A stretch of 64,000 nt of DNA, from contig NW_013171817.1 of assembly GCF_000151665.1 (NCBI RefSeq), positions 372,001-436,000 on the forward strand. The letters are read 5' to 3'. Shown here piece by piece: positions 53,881 to 64,000 of the stretch (positions within the stretch are counted from its first letter, which is position 1; each line of letters starts with the position of its first letter). The notes below the pieces were generated by a model. That model had not been told where the DNA came from and made no database searches. It saw nothing but the letters and a program-made list of their open reading frames with translations. The stretch comes from Blastocystis hominis (Eukaryota; Sar; Bigyra; Opalinata; Blastocystidae). The position numbers were made by a program, and so were the translations under genes.

Positions 53881-55206
53881 TTACATAACAACACAACACG
53901 CTTTGCAGCCCTTCTTCATCAACTCCGCTCTCTCCTGTGCATTGTTCTGTGCCTCTCTCGCCCTCTCCACCGCGGACTGTGCCTGATTGATCTTCTGCTG
54001 TGCCTGATTTACCGCGTCGTTCGCTTCTTGTTTCCCCGATCTCTGCGCCGCCTGCCTCGCTCTCTCCCACATCTGCTGTGCCTCGTTCGCCTTCGACTCT
54101 GCGGTCCGCGCCGATTCCGCGATGGACCGCGAGGCCGCTTCCACGATTTCCACTTCAATCGCTTCTTCGATCTCTCCCATCTTTCTCTCCGCTTCACTCG
54201 CCGCTTCGTTCGCCGCCAGCACCAGCTCCATCGCCTTCCTCGCCAGCTCCACGGCCTCTCGCATCGCCCTCCGCTTCTCCACCTCGGTCTGCACGTTCTT
54301 CGCGCGCGTTTCCACCGCCGAGCAGCGCGACTGCAGGTCTTCCACTCCCGCCACCGACTGCGTCGCGGCGTCTGCGAACTCGGAGGCCTTGACGTAGCCG
54401 GAGGCCTTCGCGGCCTGGACGGCGGCTTCCTTCGCTTGCGTGGCCTCGGTGAGCTTCGGCCGCGCTTTGGCGACCGCTTCGATGACTTCCTTCGCGATCG
54501 CGAAGGCCTGGGAATCGGATTCGGCGGTGGCGGCGGAGAGCTTGGCTTCGGCTTGAGCGATTTTGGTTTCGGCTTCGACCACGAAGGACTGGGAGGCTGT
54601 GCTTGCTTTCTCGGCCTCTTCGGACTTGGTCTTGGCCTCCTCTTGCTTCTTGACGCGCTCTGGGTCGGGAGGGAGGAACTCCAGAGGGATGTCCACTTCG
54701 ACTTTGGGACGCTGGAACCCTCCCACGTCGTATTCCACCTCAGGGGGAGGATTGGTCACGACATCGAACTTTATGAAGGGCATGATTCTTTTGCGGAGGT
54801 CCGAAACATACTGAATGGTTTCGTCAGAGAAGCCGCGAGGATACTCTCCTGGAATTGGAGCAGGGGCAATGGGCGGATGTTTCATGATGGTTGCACGATT
54901 GACATAATGACATTTTTCAGGAGGATCGTAGTTCTTGGTGGGCATAACAGGATGTGCAAAAGGACTCGCTCGATAGAAGGGTTCATAATGGGGATAATCT
55001 TCCTGTTCCTTTACTGGCTCTCCGGGTTGACCGGGCTTCACTGTAGCAAGCCCAGACGGAGAGGATTTAGACAAACCCGAAGTAGTGGAGGGGATTACGT
55101 TACTATCCATCGAAGCTCTTACGGGCTTATCCTAGAGATAAGATCAAGTGTCTAAAACTACCAAAGAGCCAAGTTTTAATAAGTTTCCACTTTGAGCTGA
55201 ATTCAT
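53881..55206 (-). CDS. Ala-rich coiled-coil protein ending in a CaaX-like CVVM
   Basis: Protein of about 430 residues, family unknown. The start MNSAQSGNLLKLGSL at 55206 is joined by a 30-nt intron to DKPVRASMDSNVIPS. The N-terminal third is Pro/Tyr-rich (YPHYEPFYRASPFAH, PPEKCHYVNRATIMKH, FDVVTNPPPEVEYDVGG). The rest is a long Ala/Glu-rich coiled coil (AESARTAESKANEAQQMW), low in hydrophobics apart from Ala and Val. The C-terminus is KKGCKACCVVM with an encoded TAA, a good farnesylation-type CaaX box with two extra cysteines that could be palmitoylated. TGTTTGG follows 8 bp later. This suggests a membrane-tethered rod. GC-rich, biased codons imply strong expression. A structural alveolar, membrane-skeleton or cortical role is possible but unproven. 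Confidence 0.7.
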
Positions 55207-55902
55207 ACTCTATACATGAATCTTCGAGTTAGTAGGCTTACTCAATTTAAATATATAAATAGAAAGTCTTCTATAAACGATTGTTTGGGGCACAAACGAG
55301 ATTTGTTATAAACTGAATAGTTTATTCTTTTGATTTAATATATTTTTGTGAAATATACGATTCATCAAACACACCCGAATCTGTAGTGTAACAAGAAATC
55401 ATAACAATAATGTGAAATGAAAGGGTGGGAGCCATATGGATAATGCAACATATTATTTTGTCATGAACATTATGTATAATTGAAAACAGGCAATCTAGCA
55501 TCTTCTAGAGCTTTCTTGCTATTAAATGTGTATAGTTTTGAGTTTAAATCATACAAGATGCAATATTTCTTTCCATATAATACGATCTTCAAAGAATATA
55601 TATATATATATTGAGTACTTGCACTGACAACTAGACTCTGTATTGACCTTTTCATCAAATTATATTATACGAAAGCAAACAACAACCTTTCGTTGTATAG
55701 TTTCATTGACCATACTAAAAGATCGAGTGATTCCTATTACGATATGATTACAACCGCTTTAGCGTTCCATTTATGACAGAGTCAACAGATTCAATTTTAA
55801 AACAAATGTGCCTATTCATTTTTCTTGCAAATCGTAACTCCTCTCCATATTCTGCAGTGCTCTTTCTGAGAAGGCAATATTTGCTAATCATATCAAATTT
55901 AA
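55207..55902. other. AT-rich intergenic region with a (TA)n run
   Basis: About 700 bp between divergent genes. A (TA)n microsatellite lies at about 55598-55612. A minus-strand open frame at 55470-55658 (LYGKKYCILYDLNSKLYTF) reads somewhat like protein but has no clear upstream exon, so I leave it as a possible small gene only. Confidence 0.4.
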
Positions 55903-58900
55903 ATGAGTAGCAACCTTCAATCGTCACCCCAAGATGATGATGAGATCCAAAAGCAAATAGAGCTGGAACAGCAGCAACAGCTTGATGAAGCTCTTATCAT
56001 CCGTGCCCGTAAGTGGCAACAGAAGAGAGTGAAGAAATTTCACCAATCCGAGAAGGGAACGATTGTTAGTATGCAAACTATCGAAATGCCTGTGGAACAC
56101 CTTCGAAAGATTGTGCGCGATCACGGCGACATGTCGTCTCGTAAATTCAGAAATGATAAGCGTATCTACTTGGGCGCTTTGAAGTAATCTTCGTTGTTGC
56201 ACCTTATCGATTAGATTTATGCCTCACGCAATCTTGAAGCTGCTGGAGAATATGCCCATGCCATGGGAGCAGATCCGCGATGTCAAGGTGCTTTATCACA
56301 TCACAGGTGCTATAACCCTGGTCAACGAGGTTCCGATGGTGATCGAGCCCATCTTCATTGCGCAGTGGTCGACGATGTGGATGATGATGCGGCGAGAGAA
56401 GCGTGATCGTCGAAACTTCAAGCGAATGCGATTCCCTCCCTTCGATGATGAAGAGCCTCCTCTCGACTACGGAGACAACATCCTGGATGTGGAGCCGCTC
56501 TCCGCCATCCAGATGCCCGACCTCTCTCCCGAGGACGACGCAGCGGTCATCGATTGGTTCTACGACCACAAAGCGCTCAGCGAAGACACCAAATACACAA
56601 ACGGTCCCTCCTACAAGAAGTGGCATCTCTCGATCGCGATCATGGGGAATCTGTATCGACTGAGCAACCAGTTAGTGACCGACATTACAGACCAAAACTA
56701 CTTCTATCTCTTCGACAAGAACTCGTTTTTCACTGCGAAGGCGCTCAACCTGGCGATTCCTGGCGGTCCGAAGTACGAGCCTTTGGACCGCGATGTGGAG
56801 GTGGATGAGGACTGGAACGAGTTCAACGATGTGAACAAGATCATCATTCGAAACCCGATCCGAACCGAGTACAAGATCGCCTATCCCTACATGTACAATG
56901 AGAGAACGAAGCACGTTTCCATCCCGTTCTATCACTACGCGGCGTCGGCGGTGATCAAGACCAACGATCTCGACCAGCCTGCCTTCTACTACGATCCGAT
57001 CATCAACCCGATTCCCGCCTTCGAGTCTGCGAACGCGCACAGCGTCGTGGTACGTTCTGCACAGCCTGCGTCATGGATAGGAAGTCGATTTGGACGAGGA
57101 CATCGTTCTCGATGAGGCGGATCTTCCCTTCCTGAGCGACGAATCTCTCTTCCTCCGTACTCTCCTCCCTTCCAGTTTCTCACTTCTAGCGACCACGGCG
57201 GAAGGCATCGCGCTGTACAACGCGCCGCGCCCGTTCAATCTGCGGTCCGGACGCACACGCCGCTGCTTCGACGTTCCGCTGGTGAACTCGTGGTACCGCG
57301 AGCACGTGTCCTACACGCTCCCGCTGAAGGTGAAGGTCAGCTACCAGAAGCTGCTGAAGGGCTGGGTGATGAACCAGCTGCACCGCAAGCCGCCAAAGGC
57401 GCAGAAGCGCCGCGACCTGCTGCGGTCGTTGCGGTCGACGAAGTTCTTCAAGACGACGGAGGAGGACTGGGTGGAAGCCGGGTTGCAGGTGGTGCGGCAG
57501 GGCTTCAACACGCTGAATCTGCTGATTCACCGCCGCGGCCTGAACTATTTGCATCTGGACTACAACTTCAACCTGAAGCCGATCAAGGTGCTGACGACCA
57601 AGGAGCGAAAGAAGTCCCGCTTCGGAAACGCCTTCCACTTGACGCGCGAGATTCTGCGTCTGACCAAAATCATCGTCGACTGCCACGTGCAGTTCCGACT
57701 GGGGAACATCGATGCGTTCCAGCTGGCCGACGGTCTGCAGTACGCGTTCGCGCACATCGGGCAGCTGACCGGAATGTACCGCTACAAGTACCGCCTGATG
57801 CGCCAAGTCCGCATGTGCAAGGACTTGAAGCACGTGATCTACTATCGATTCAACACCGGCGCGGTCGGCAAGGGCCCGGGCTGCGGCTTCTGGTTCCCCG
57901 GCTGGCGCGTGTGGCTGTTCTTCCTGCGCGGAATCGTCCCGCTGCTGGAGCGGTGGCTGCAGAACTTGCTGGCTCGTCAGTTCGAGGGTCGACACAGCGA
58001 CGCGACGCCGCACACGGTGACCAAGCAGCGCGTGGAGAGTCAGTACGACTTGGAGCTGCGCGCTGCGGTGCTGCAGGACATCCAGGATATGATGCCGGAG
58101 GGCATTAAGAACAACAAGAGCAAGACGATCGCGCAGCATCTGAGCGAGGCGTGGCGGTGCTGGAAGGCGAACATTCCTTGGAAGGTGCCCGGCTTGCCGC
58201 CAGCGATCGAGTCGATGATCCAGCGCTACGTGAAGGCGAAAGCGGACTGGTGGACCAACGTGGCGCACTACAACCGAGAGCGAATCCGCCGCGGAGCGAC
58301 CGTGGACAAGACGGTGTGCAAGAAGAACGTGGGGCGACTGACGCGTCTGTTCCTGAAGAAGGAGCAGGAGCGCCAGCAGAACTTTTTGAAGGACGGTCCG
58401 TACATCAGCGAGGAAGAAGGAGTCGCAATCTACAAGACCGCCGTGAACTGGCTGGAGTCTCGGCACTTCTCGCCGATCCCGTTCCCGCCCACGCAGTACA
58501 AACACGACACAAAGATGCTGACGCTGGCGCTGGAGCGACTCCGCGAGAACTACAACAGCAACAGCCGAATGAACCAGAGCCAGCGAGAGGAAATGGGTCT
58601 GATCGAGCAGAGCTACGATAATCCGCACGAGACGCTGCAGCAGATCAAGCGCTATCTGCTCACGCAGCAAGTCTTCAAGGACGTGAAGCTGCAGTTCTTG
58701 GACCTGCACAGCCATTTGTTGCCCGTGTACGAGATTGATCCGCTGGAGAAGATCACGGACGCCTACCTGGATCAGTATCTGTGGTACGAGGCCGATCGCC
58801 GCAAGCTGTTCCCGAACTGGATCAAGCCTTCGGACGAGGAGCCGCAGCCCTATTTGGTGTACAAGTTCTGCCAGGGCGTGAACAATCTGACCGATTTCTG

Positions 58901-61004
58901 GTCGTGCGAGAATGGGGAATGCAATGTGTTGATGGAGGCGACGCTGGACAAGGTGTACGAGAAGATCGACCCGATTCTGCTGAGCCGCTTGCTGCGTCTG
59001 ATCGTGGACCACAACATTGCGGACTACATGAGCAAGAAGAGCAACGTGAAGATCACCTACAAAGATATGGAGCACGTGAATCACTACGGTCTGATCACCG
59101 GACTGCAGTTCGCAGGCTTCATTTTCCAGTACTACGGACTGATTCTGGACCTGCTGCTTCTGGGAATGCACCGAGCCTCCGAGCTGGCCGGTCCCCCCAC
59201 AATGCCGAACAAATACTGCTCCTTCCACGACACGGAGACGGAGATTCGCCATCCCATCCGTCTCTACACTCGCTACATCGACAAAGTGTACATCGTGTTC
59301 CGCTTCACCGCGGAGGAAGCGAAGGATCTGATCCAGCAGTACCTCACAGAGCACCCCGATCCCAACAACGAAAACATCGTGGGCTACAACAACAAGAAGT
59401 GCTGGCCGCGCGACAGCCGCATGCGTCTCATGAAGCACGACGTGAATCTGGGCCGCGCCGTGTTCTGGAACATGAAGTCGCGCATTCCTCGCTCGCTGAC
59501 GACGTTCGAGTGGGACAAGAGCTTCGTGTGCGTGTACTCGCAGGACAACCCCAACTTCCTCTTCGACATGTGCGGATTCGAGGTCCGGATTCTCCCGAAG
59601 TGCCGCATGCCGCGCGAGCAGCAAGTGCAGGCGCGCGACGGCATCTGGCCGCTGCAGAACGAAAGCACGAAGGAGCAGACCGCCGTGGCGTTCCTGCGCG
59701 TCACCGAAGAGGAGCAGCGGATGTTCGAGAACCACATTCGCCAGGTGCTGATGAGTTCGGGCGGCACGACGTTCACGAAGGTGGCGAACAAGTGGAACAC
59801 GGCGCTGATCAACTTCATGGCGTACTTCCGCGAGGCGGTGATCAACACGGAGGAGATGCTGGACATTCTGGTGAAGTGCGAGAACAAGATCCAGACGCGA
59901 ATCAAGATCGGACTGAACAGTAAGATGCCGTCGCGTTTCCCGCCCGTGGTCTTCTACACGCCGAAGGAGCTGGGCGGACTGGGCATGATGTCGATGGGAC
60001 ACATCCTGATTCCGCAGAGCGACCTCACCTACTCGCGCCAGACCTCCACGGGAATCACGCACTTCCGAAACGGAATGTCCCACGAGGAGGACCAGCTGAT
60101 TCCCAACCTGTCGCGCTACATCACGCCGTGGCTGTCGGAGATCGAGTCGTCGCAAGAAGCGTGGGCGGAGTACACGTCCAAGAAGGCGGAGGCCAACGCG
60201 ATCAACCGCCGGTTGACGTACGAGGATCTGAGCGAGAGCTGGGACCGCGGTCTTCCGCGAATCAGCACGCTGTTCCAGAAGGACCGGCACACGCTGGCGT
60301 ACGATAAGGGCTACCGCGTGCGTCTGGTGTTCAAGCAGTACACGCTGCTGCGCTACAATCAGATGTGGTGGACGCACCAGAGCCACGATGGTCGCCTGTG
60401 GAACCTGAACAACTACCGCACGGATGTGATCCAGCACCTCGGCGGCGTGGAGAACATTCTGGAGCACACGCTGTTCAAGGCGACGGGCTTCCCGACCTGG
60501 GAGGGACTGTTCTGGGAGAAGGCTTCGGGCTTCGAGGAGCAGATGAAGTACAAGAAGCTGACGAACGCGCAGCGCAGCGGTCTGAACCAGATTCCGAATC
60601 GTCGGTTCACGCTGTGGTGGTCTCCGACGATCAACCGAGCGAACGTGTACGTGGGTTTCCAGGTGCAGCTGGACCTGACGGGTATCTTCATGCACGGAAA
60701 GATCCCCACGCTGAAGATCAGTCTGATCCAGATCTTCCGATCGCACTTGTGGCAGAAGATCCACGAGAACATCGTGATCGATCTCTGCCAGGTGTTCGAC
60801 CAGGTGCTGGACGATCTGGCGATCAGCTCGGTCGAGAAGATGACGATCCATCCGCGCAAGTCGTACAAGATGAACAGCTCGAGTTCGGACGTGGTGATCA
60901 ACGCGTCCTATCGCTGGAACACCTGCAAGCCCTCGCTTCTCCACGACGACCACGACGAGTTCACCGACCAGCCCACGCAGCAGTACTGGCTGGACGTCCA
61001 GCTG

Positions 61005-61039
<35 letters not shown>

Positions 61040-63064
61040 CTACTGCCGCGCCAAGTTCCTGGACTACATCTCCGACTCGATGACCACGTACGCCTCCTCG
61101 ACCGGAGTGTTGCTGGGCGTGGATCTCGCGTACAACATGTACTCCGGCTTCGGCCACTACATTCCGGGATCGAAGCTGCTGCTGCAGCGCGCGATGGCGC
61201 GAATCATGAAGGCGAACCCCTCGCTGAGCGTGCTGCGCGACCGAATTCGCAGCGGCCTGCAGCTGTACTCGTCGGAGCCGACGGAGCCGATGCTGAGCAG
61301 CCAGAACTACCAGGAGCTGTTCAGCAACCAGGTGGTGTGGATTGTGGACGACGAGAACGTGTATCGTGTGACGATGCACGCCACACACGAGGGAAACACC
61401 ACCACCAAGCCCATGAACGGCTTCGTCTCCGTGTTCAATCCTCGCTCCGGCCAGCTCTTCCTCAAGGTCATCCACACGTCGGTCTGGACGGGACAGAAGC
61501 GTCTGACGCAGCTGGCCAAGTGGAAGACGGCCGAAGAGATCGCTGCGATCATGCACAGCACGCCGGTGGAGGAGCAGCCGAAGCAGATCATCGTGACGCG
61601 CAAGAACTTGATGGACGCGATGCAGGGCATGCTGGTCGATTTCCCGAACACGGTGCTGAAGACGTCGGAGATGCAGCTTCCGTTCGCTGCGCTGGGCAAG
61701 GTGGAGAAGATCAGCGACCACGTGCTCAAAGCCACGGGTCCGCGCAACGATCTTTTCAATCTCTACGACGACTGGCTGGAGACGATTTCGTCGTACACCG
61801 CGTTCTCGCGTCTGATCCTGATTCTCCGCGCCATCCGCTTGAACCCCGTGCAGGCCGCGGCCATTTTGCGCCCCACGGCGGACACGATCACGCAGCCGCA
61901 CCACGTGTGGCCGACGTTCACCGCGGAGCAGTGGATCGAAGTGGAGCACAACCTCACCGACATGATTCTGGCGTACTACAGCAAGAACAACAACGTGTCG
62001 GTGACGTCGCTCACGCAGAGCGAGATCCGCGACATCATTCTGGGCATGCCGATCGCGCCGCCCTCGCAGCAGCGCCAGCAGATGGCGGAGATCGAGTCGC
62101 AGGACCGCGACCAGAGCCAGATGGTCTCGGTGACCACGCGCACCACCAACGTGTTCGGCGAGGAGATGACCTCCACCACCACCTCGCAGTACGAGCAGCA
62201 GACCTTCTCGTCGCGTGCGGACTGGCGCGTCCGCGCGATCTCCACCGCCAACCTGCCTCTGCGTGCGCAGAACCTCCACGTGGCCACCAGTCTGGACAGC
62301 GAGAACGCTTACGTGCTCCCATCCAACCTCTTCAAGCAGTTCGTCTGCATCGCCGACCTCCGCACGCAGATCTGCGGTCTGCTGTACGGCGTGTCGCTCC
62401 CGGACGACCCGCACACGATGGAGGTGCGTCTGATCGTGCTGCCGCCGCAGATGGGCTCGCAGATGGCGGTCAAGATCCCCGACCAGCTCCCGCAGCACGA
62501 GCTGCTGGAGGGCCTGGAGCCGCTGGGGTGGATCCACACGCAGGCGCGCGAGCTGCACGCGCTGTCGTCGCGCGACGTCTACACACACTCGCACATGATG
62601 GACACGAATCCGTCGTGGGACGGGAAGAAGACGGCGATCATCACGTGCTCGTTCATTCCGGGCTCCGTCTCCGTGGCGGGCTACAACATCACGAAGGAGG
62701 GCTACGACTGGGGCCGGCTGTCGAAGGACCAGGGCGCGAACACGACGGGGTTCGACGAGAACACGATGTTCCACACGTGCTCGGTGCTGTTTAGCGACAA
62801 GTTTTTGGGAAGCTTTTTGGTGCCCGCGGAGAACAGCTGGAATTACAACTTCCGGGGAAGCCAGTTCCGAGCCAACGATCCGTACGACGTGGTTCCGGAT
62901 GTGCCGAAGGAGTACTACGATCCGGTAGGAGAGGGAAGAGGGATGGGGTTAATGGGTAGGTGCATCGCCCGGAGCATTTCAAGAACTTCTGTAACATCGA
63001 GCAGGACGGGCCGCAGGGCATCGAGCAAGAGAATGTAATGGAGCGGGAGGATGAGTTCAATTAA
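55903..63064 (+). CDS. PRPF8: Pre-mRNA-processing-splicing factor 8
   Basis: Core U5 snRNP protein at the heart of both major and minor spliceosomes, about 2,350 residues. The start [16 protein letters not shown] leads to [10 protein letters not shown], then a 31-nt intron and [40 protein letters not shown] and the long N-terminal, reverse-transcriptase-like ([39 protein letters not shown]), endonuclease-like and RNase H-like regions follow at high identity to human PRPF8. The C-terminal Jab1/MPN domain ([20 protein letters not shown]) ends with [13 protein letters not shown] after a 35-nt intron. The second intron (57049-57079) is exactly 31 nt. Only three introns interrupt 7 kb. The codons are GC-rich. 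TAA is encoded at 63062-63064. Confidence 0.98.
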
Positions 63065-63077
63065 AAAAAGAGTGGGT

Positions 63078-63085
63078 TGTTTGTT
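63078..63085 (+). terminator. 3'-end motif of PRPF8
   Basis: TGTTTGTT lies 13 bp after the encoded TAA and 50 bp before the next ATG on the same strand. Confidence 0.65.
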
Positions 63086-63134
63086 GTAAATTTTGTTTTC
63101 GGCACATTTTTTGGAGAGTGTTCACCAGCTGAGG

Positions 63135-64000
63135 ATGGAGGATGCGGAAGTGAAATCCCGAACGTTTGCGAAAGAGGAGTTCAGTATCGAGCGGGATTGT
63201 CTCGAAATGCTCCATCGCAAACCCCGTGTCTCTAAAAACGTTTTTCAAGCATACCACAAGGAGATTACGGAAATTGCAAAGGCGAGTAAGCAGTTGTTGC
63301 TAGATATTATAGAGAAGAAACGGAAGTAGGGGATTTCGCGTCGAAATACATGATTTCTAGATATGTCGCGTTCATTCAGCAGTTAGAAGACGATCTCCTA
63401 TCCGAAAAGTCGATTCAGGAGCAACAATTTGTGGTCGTGGGAACAGCAATGAACGAATTGAAAAACAGCATTGCTCTGGTACTTTTACGTTTCGTTTTGC
63501 TAATTTCCAGGGAGAGTCTGAGAAGAAGCAGCTCCAGTCCGAAATTGCACGAATTCAGGAAGAGATTCAAGCGAGCAGTCAGCGCGTATTTTTGTCTTGA
63601 TTCTTTGAAGCGTAGAAACAAGACGTTTCCACGATGCGCGACAAGCAGGCCTCGGAGATCCGTCTGCTGCAATCCCAAGTGGATTCGATCACCAACACCA
63701 CCGAATCCCTTCGAAAGGAAAAAGAAGAGAGCGAAGCGACCAAATCGCAGCTAAGCTCCGCCTTGCAGCAGCAACAGCAAGAAATCGGCACATGCTCGCA
63801 AGTTTTGGAGGAATCCTACACGCAGAAGCATGTGAAGCTGACCGCGGACATCAATGAGAAGAGAGAGCAATTCGAGCGTCTGAAAGAGCAGTTCGCCTCG
63901 GAGTGCGACGCACGTGCCAAGGAACTCAAAGAGCTTCGACAGACGATCGAAGCGACCTCCAACCGTCTGCAAGACCTCGAGAGCCGAGCGAGCGAATTGC
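63135..64000 (+). CDS. Coiled-coil protein (3' end outside window)
   Basis: Partial gene. The start MEDAEVKSRTFAKEEF at 63135 follows PRPF8 by 70 bp on the same strand. Exons are joined by introns of 35, 32 and 30 nt: EIAKASKQLLLDIIEKKRK, YVAFIQQLEDDLLSEKSIQ, GESEKKQLQSEIARIQEE, KQDVSTMRDKQASEIRLL. The visible 220 residues are continuous coiled coil running off the right edge (DLESRASEL). A Gln-rich stretch (QQQQQE) occurs. The family cannot be named from this part. Confidence 0.75.

Noticed and set aside
55470-55658. Minus-strand small protein gene
   Set aside because: It could be real, but no convincing upstream exon or 3'-end layout was found, and it includes a (TA)n microsatellite.
57186-62774. 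Very long minus-strand open frame (1,862 codons) opposite PRPF8
   Set aside because: It is a by-product of the GC-rich codon bias of PRPF8; its translation is Arg/His/Leu/Val-rich without domains, and PRPF8 on the plus strand matches the family end to end.
60365-62794. 809-codon plus-strand open frame inside PRPF8
   Set aside because: It is an alternative frame of PRPF8 with low-complexity composition and no similarity to a known protein.

Overview
The window is nuclear DNA of a compact protist genome, most probably the stramenopile gut symbiont Blastocystis or a close relative. Three signs support this. First, introns are extremely short and uniform: almost every junction I could resolve by keeping the protein in frame gives a GT-AG intron of about 27-35 nt, very often exactly 31. 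Second, gene 3' ends carry TGTTTGTT-like motifs, and in several genes no in-frame stop lies near the true C-terminus; instead a T or TG at the start of a codon sits about 5 nt upstream of the motif, so the poly(A) tail would complete TAA or TGA, as known for Blastocystis. Third, genes are packed tightly on both strands, often converging tail to tail within 10-100 bp. No species was confirmed by database search.

Layout. 0-9 kb: a CMGC/MAPK-like kinase (-), a 1.5-kilo-residue coiled-coil protein (-), ribosomal protein eL22 (+), and a presequence-bearing membrane protein probably of the mitochondrion-related organelle (-). 9-14.3 kb: a GT49 (LARGE-like) glycosyltransferase (+), a C2 protein (-), a membrane-anchored CANT1-type apyrase (+) and a short-chain dehydrogenase (-). 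14.2-17 kb: an AT-rich island with a frameshifted MORN/leucine-rich-repeat gene. 17-20.7 kb: CCDC22 (+), a small Cys4 protein (+), a RidA-family protein (+) with an apparent U12-type AT-AG intron, and a CENP-S histone-fold gene (-). 20.7-30 kb: SHPRH-like SNF2/PHD/RING ligase (+), GLE1 (-), CCT5 (-). 30-38 kb: a giant formin (+) with a degenerate PTEN-C2 module, a PHD finger, 18 WASH-CCDC53-like repeats and FH2.

38-46 kb: a four-TM protein (-), proteasome alpha-2 (+), a divergent Hsp70 with a C-terminal membrane anchor (-), and two unrecognised genes (-). 46-55 kb: uL6/RPL9 (+), an Rsm22/METTL17 mitoribosome factor (-), a molybdenum-cofactor-sulfurase-type aminotransferase (+), an EH-domain protein (-) and an Ala-rich coiled-coil protein (-). 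56-64 kb: the core splicing factor PRPF8 (+) and a coiled-coil gene cut by the right edge.

The most striking systematic signal is at convergent gene pairs. At six of them the two 3'-end motifs are fused into one short inverted repeat (TGTTT...AAACA) that reads as a 3'-end motif on both strands, so one 15-20 bp element appears to end transcription, and often to create the stop codon, for two opposing genes. Exon joins were deduced by eye; most start codons and gene ends are good to a few bases, but internal splice sites are less certain where noted.
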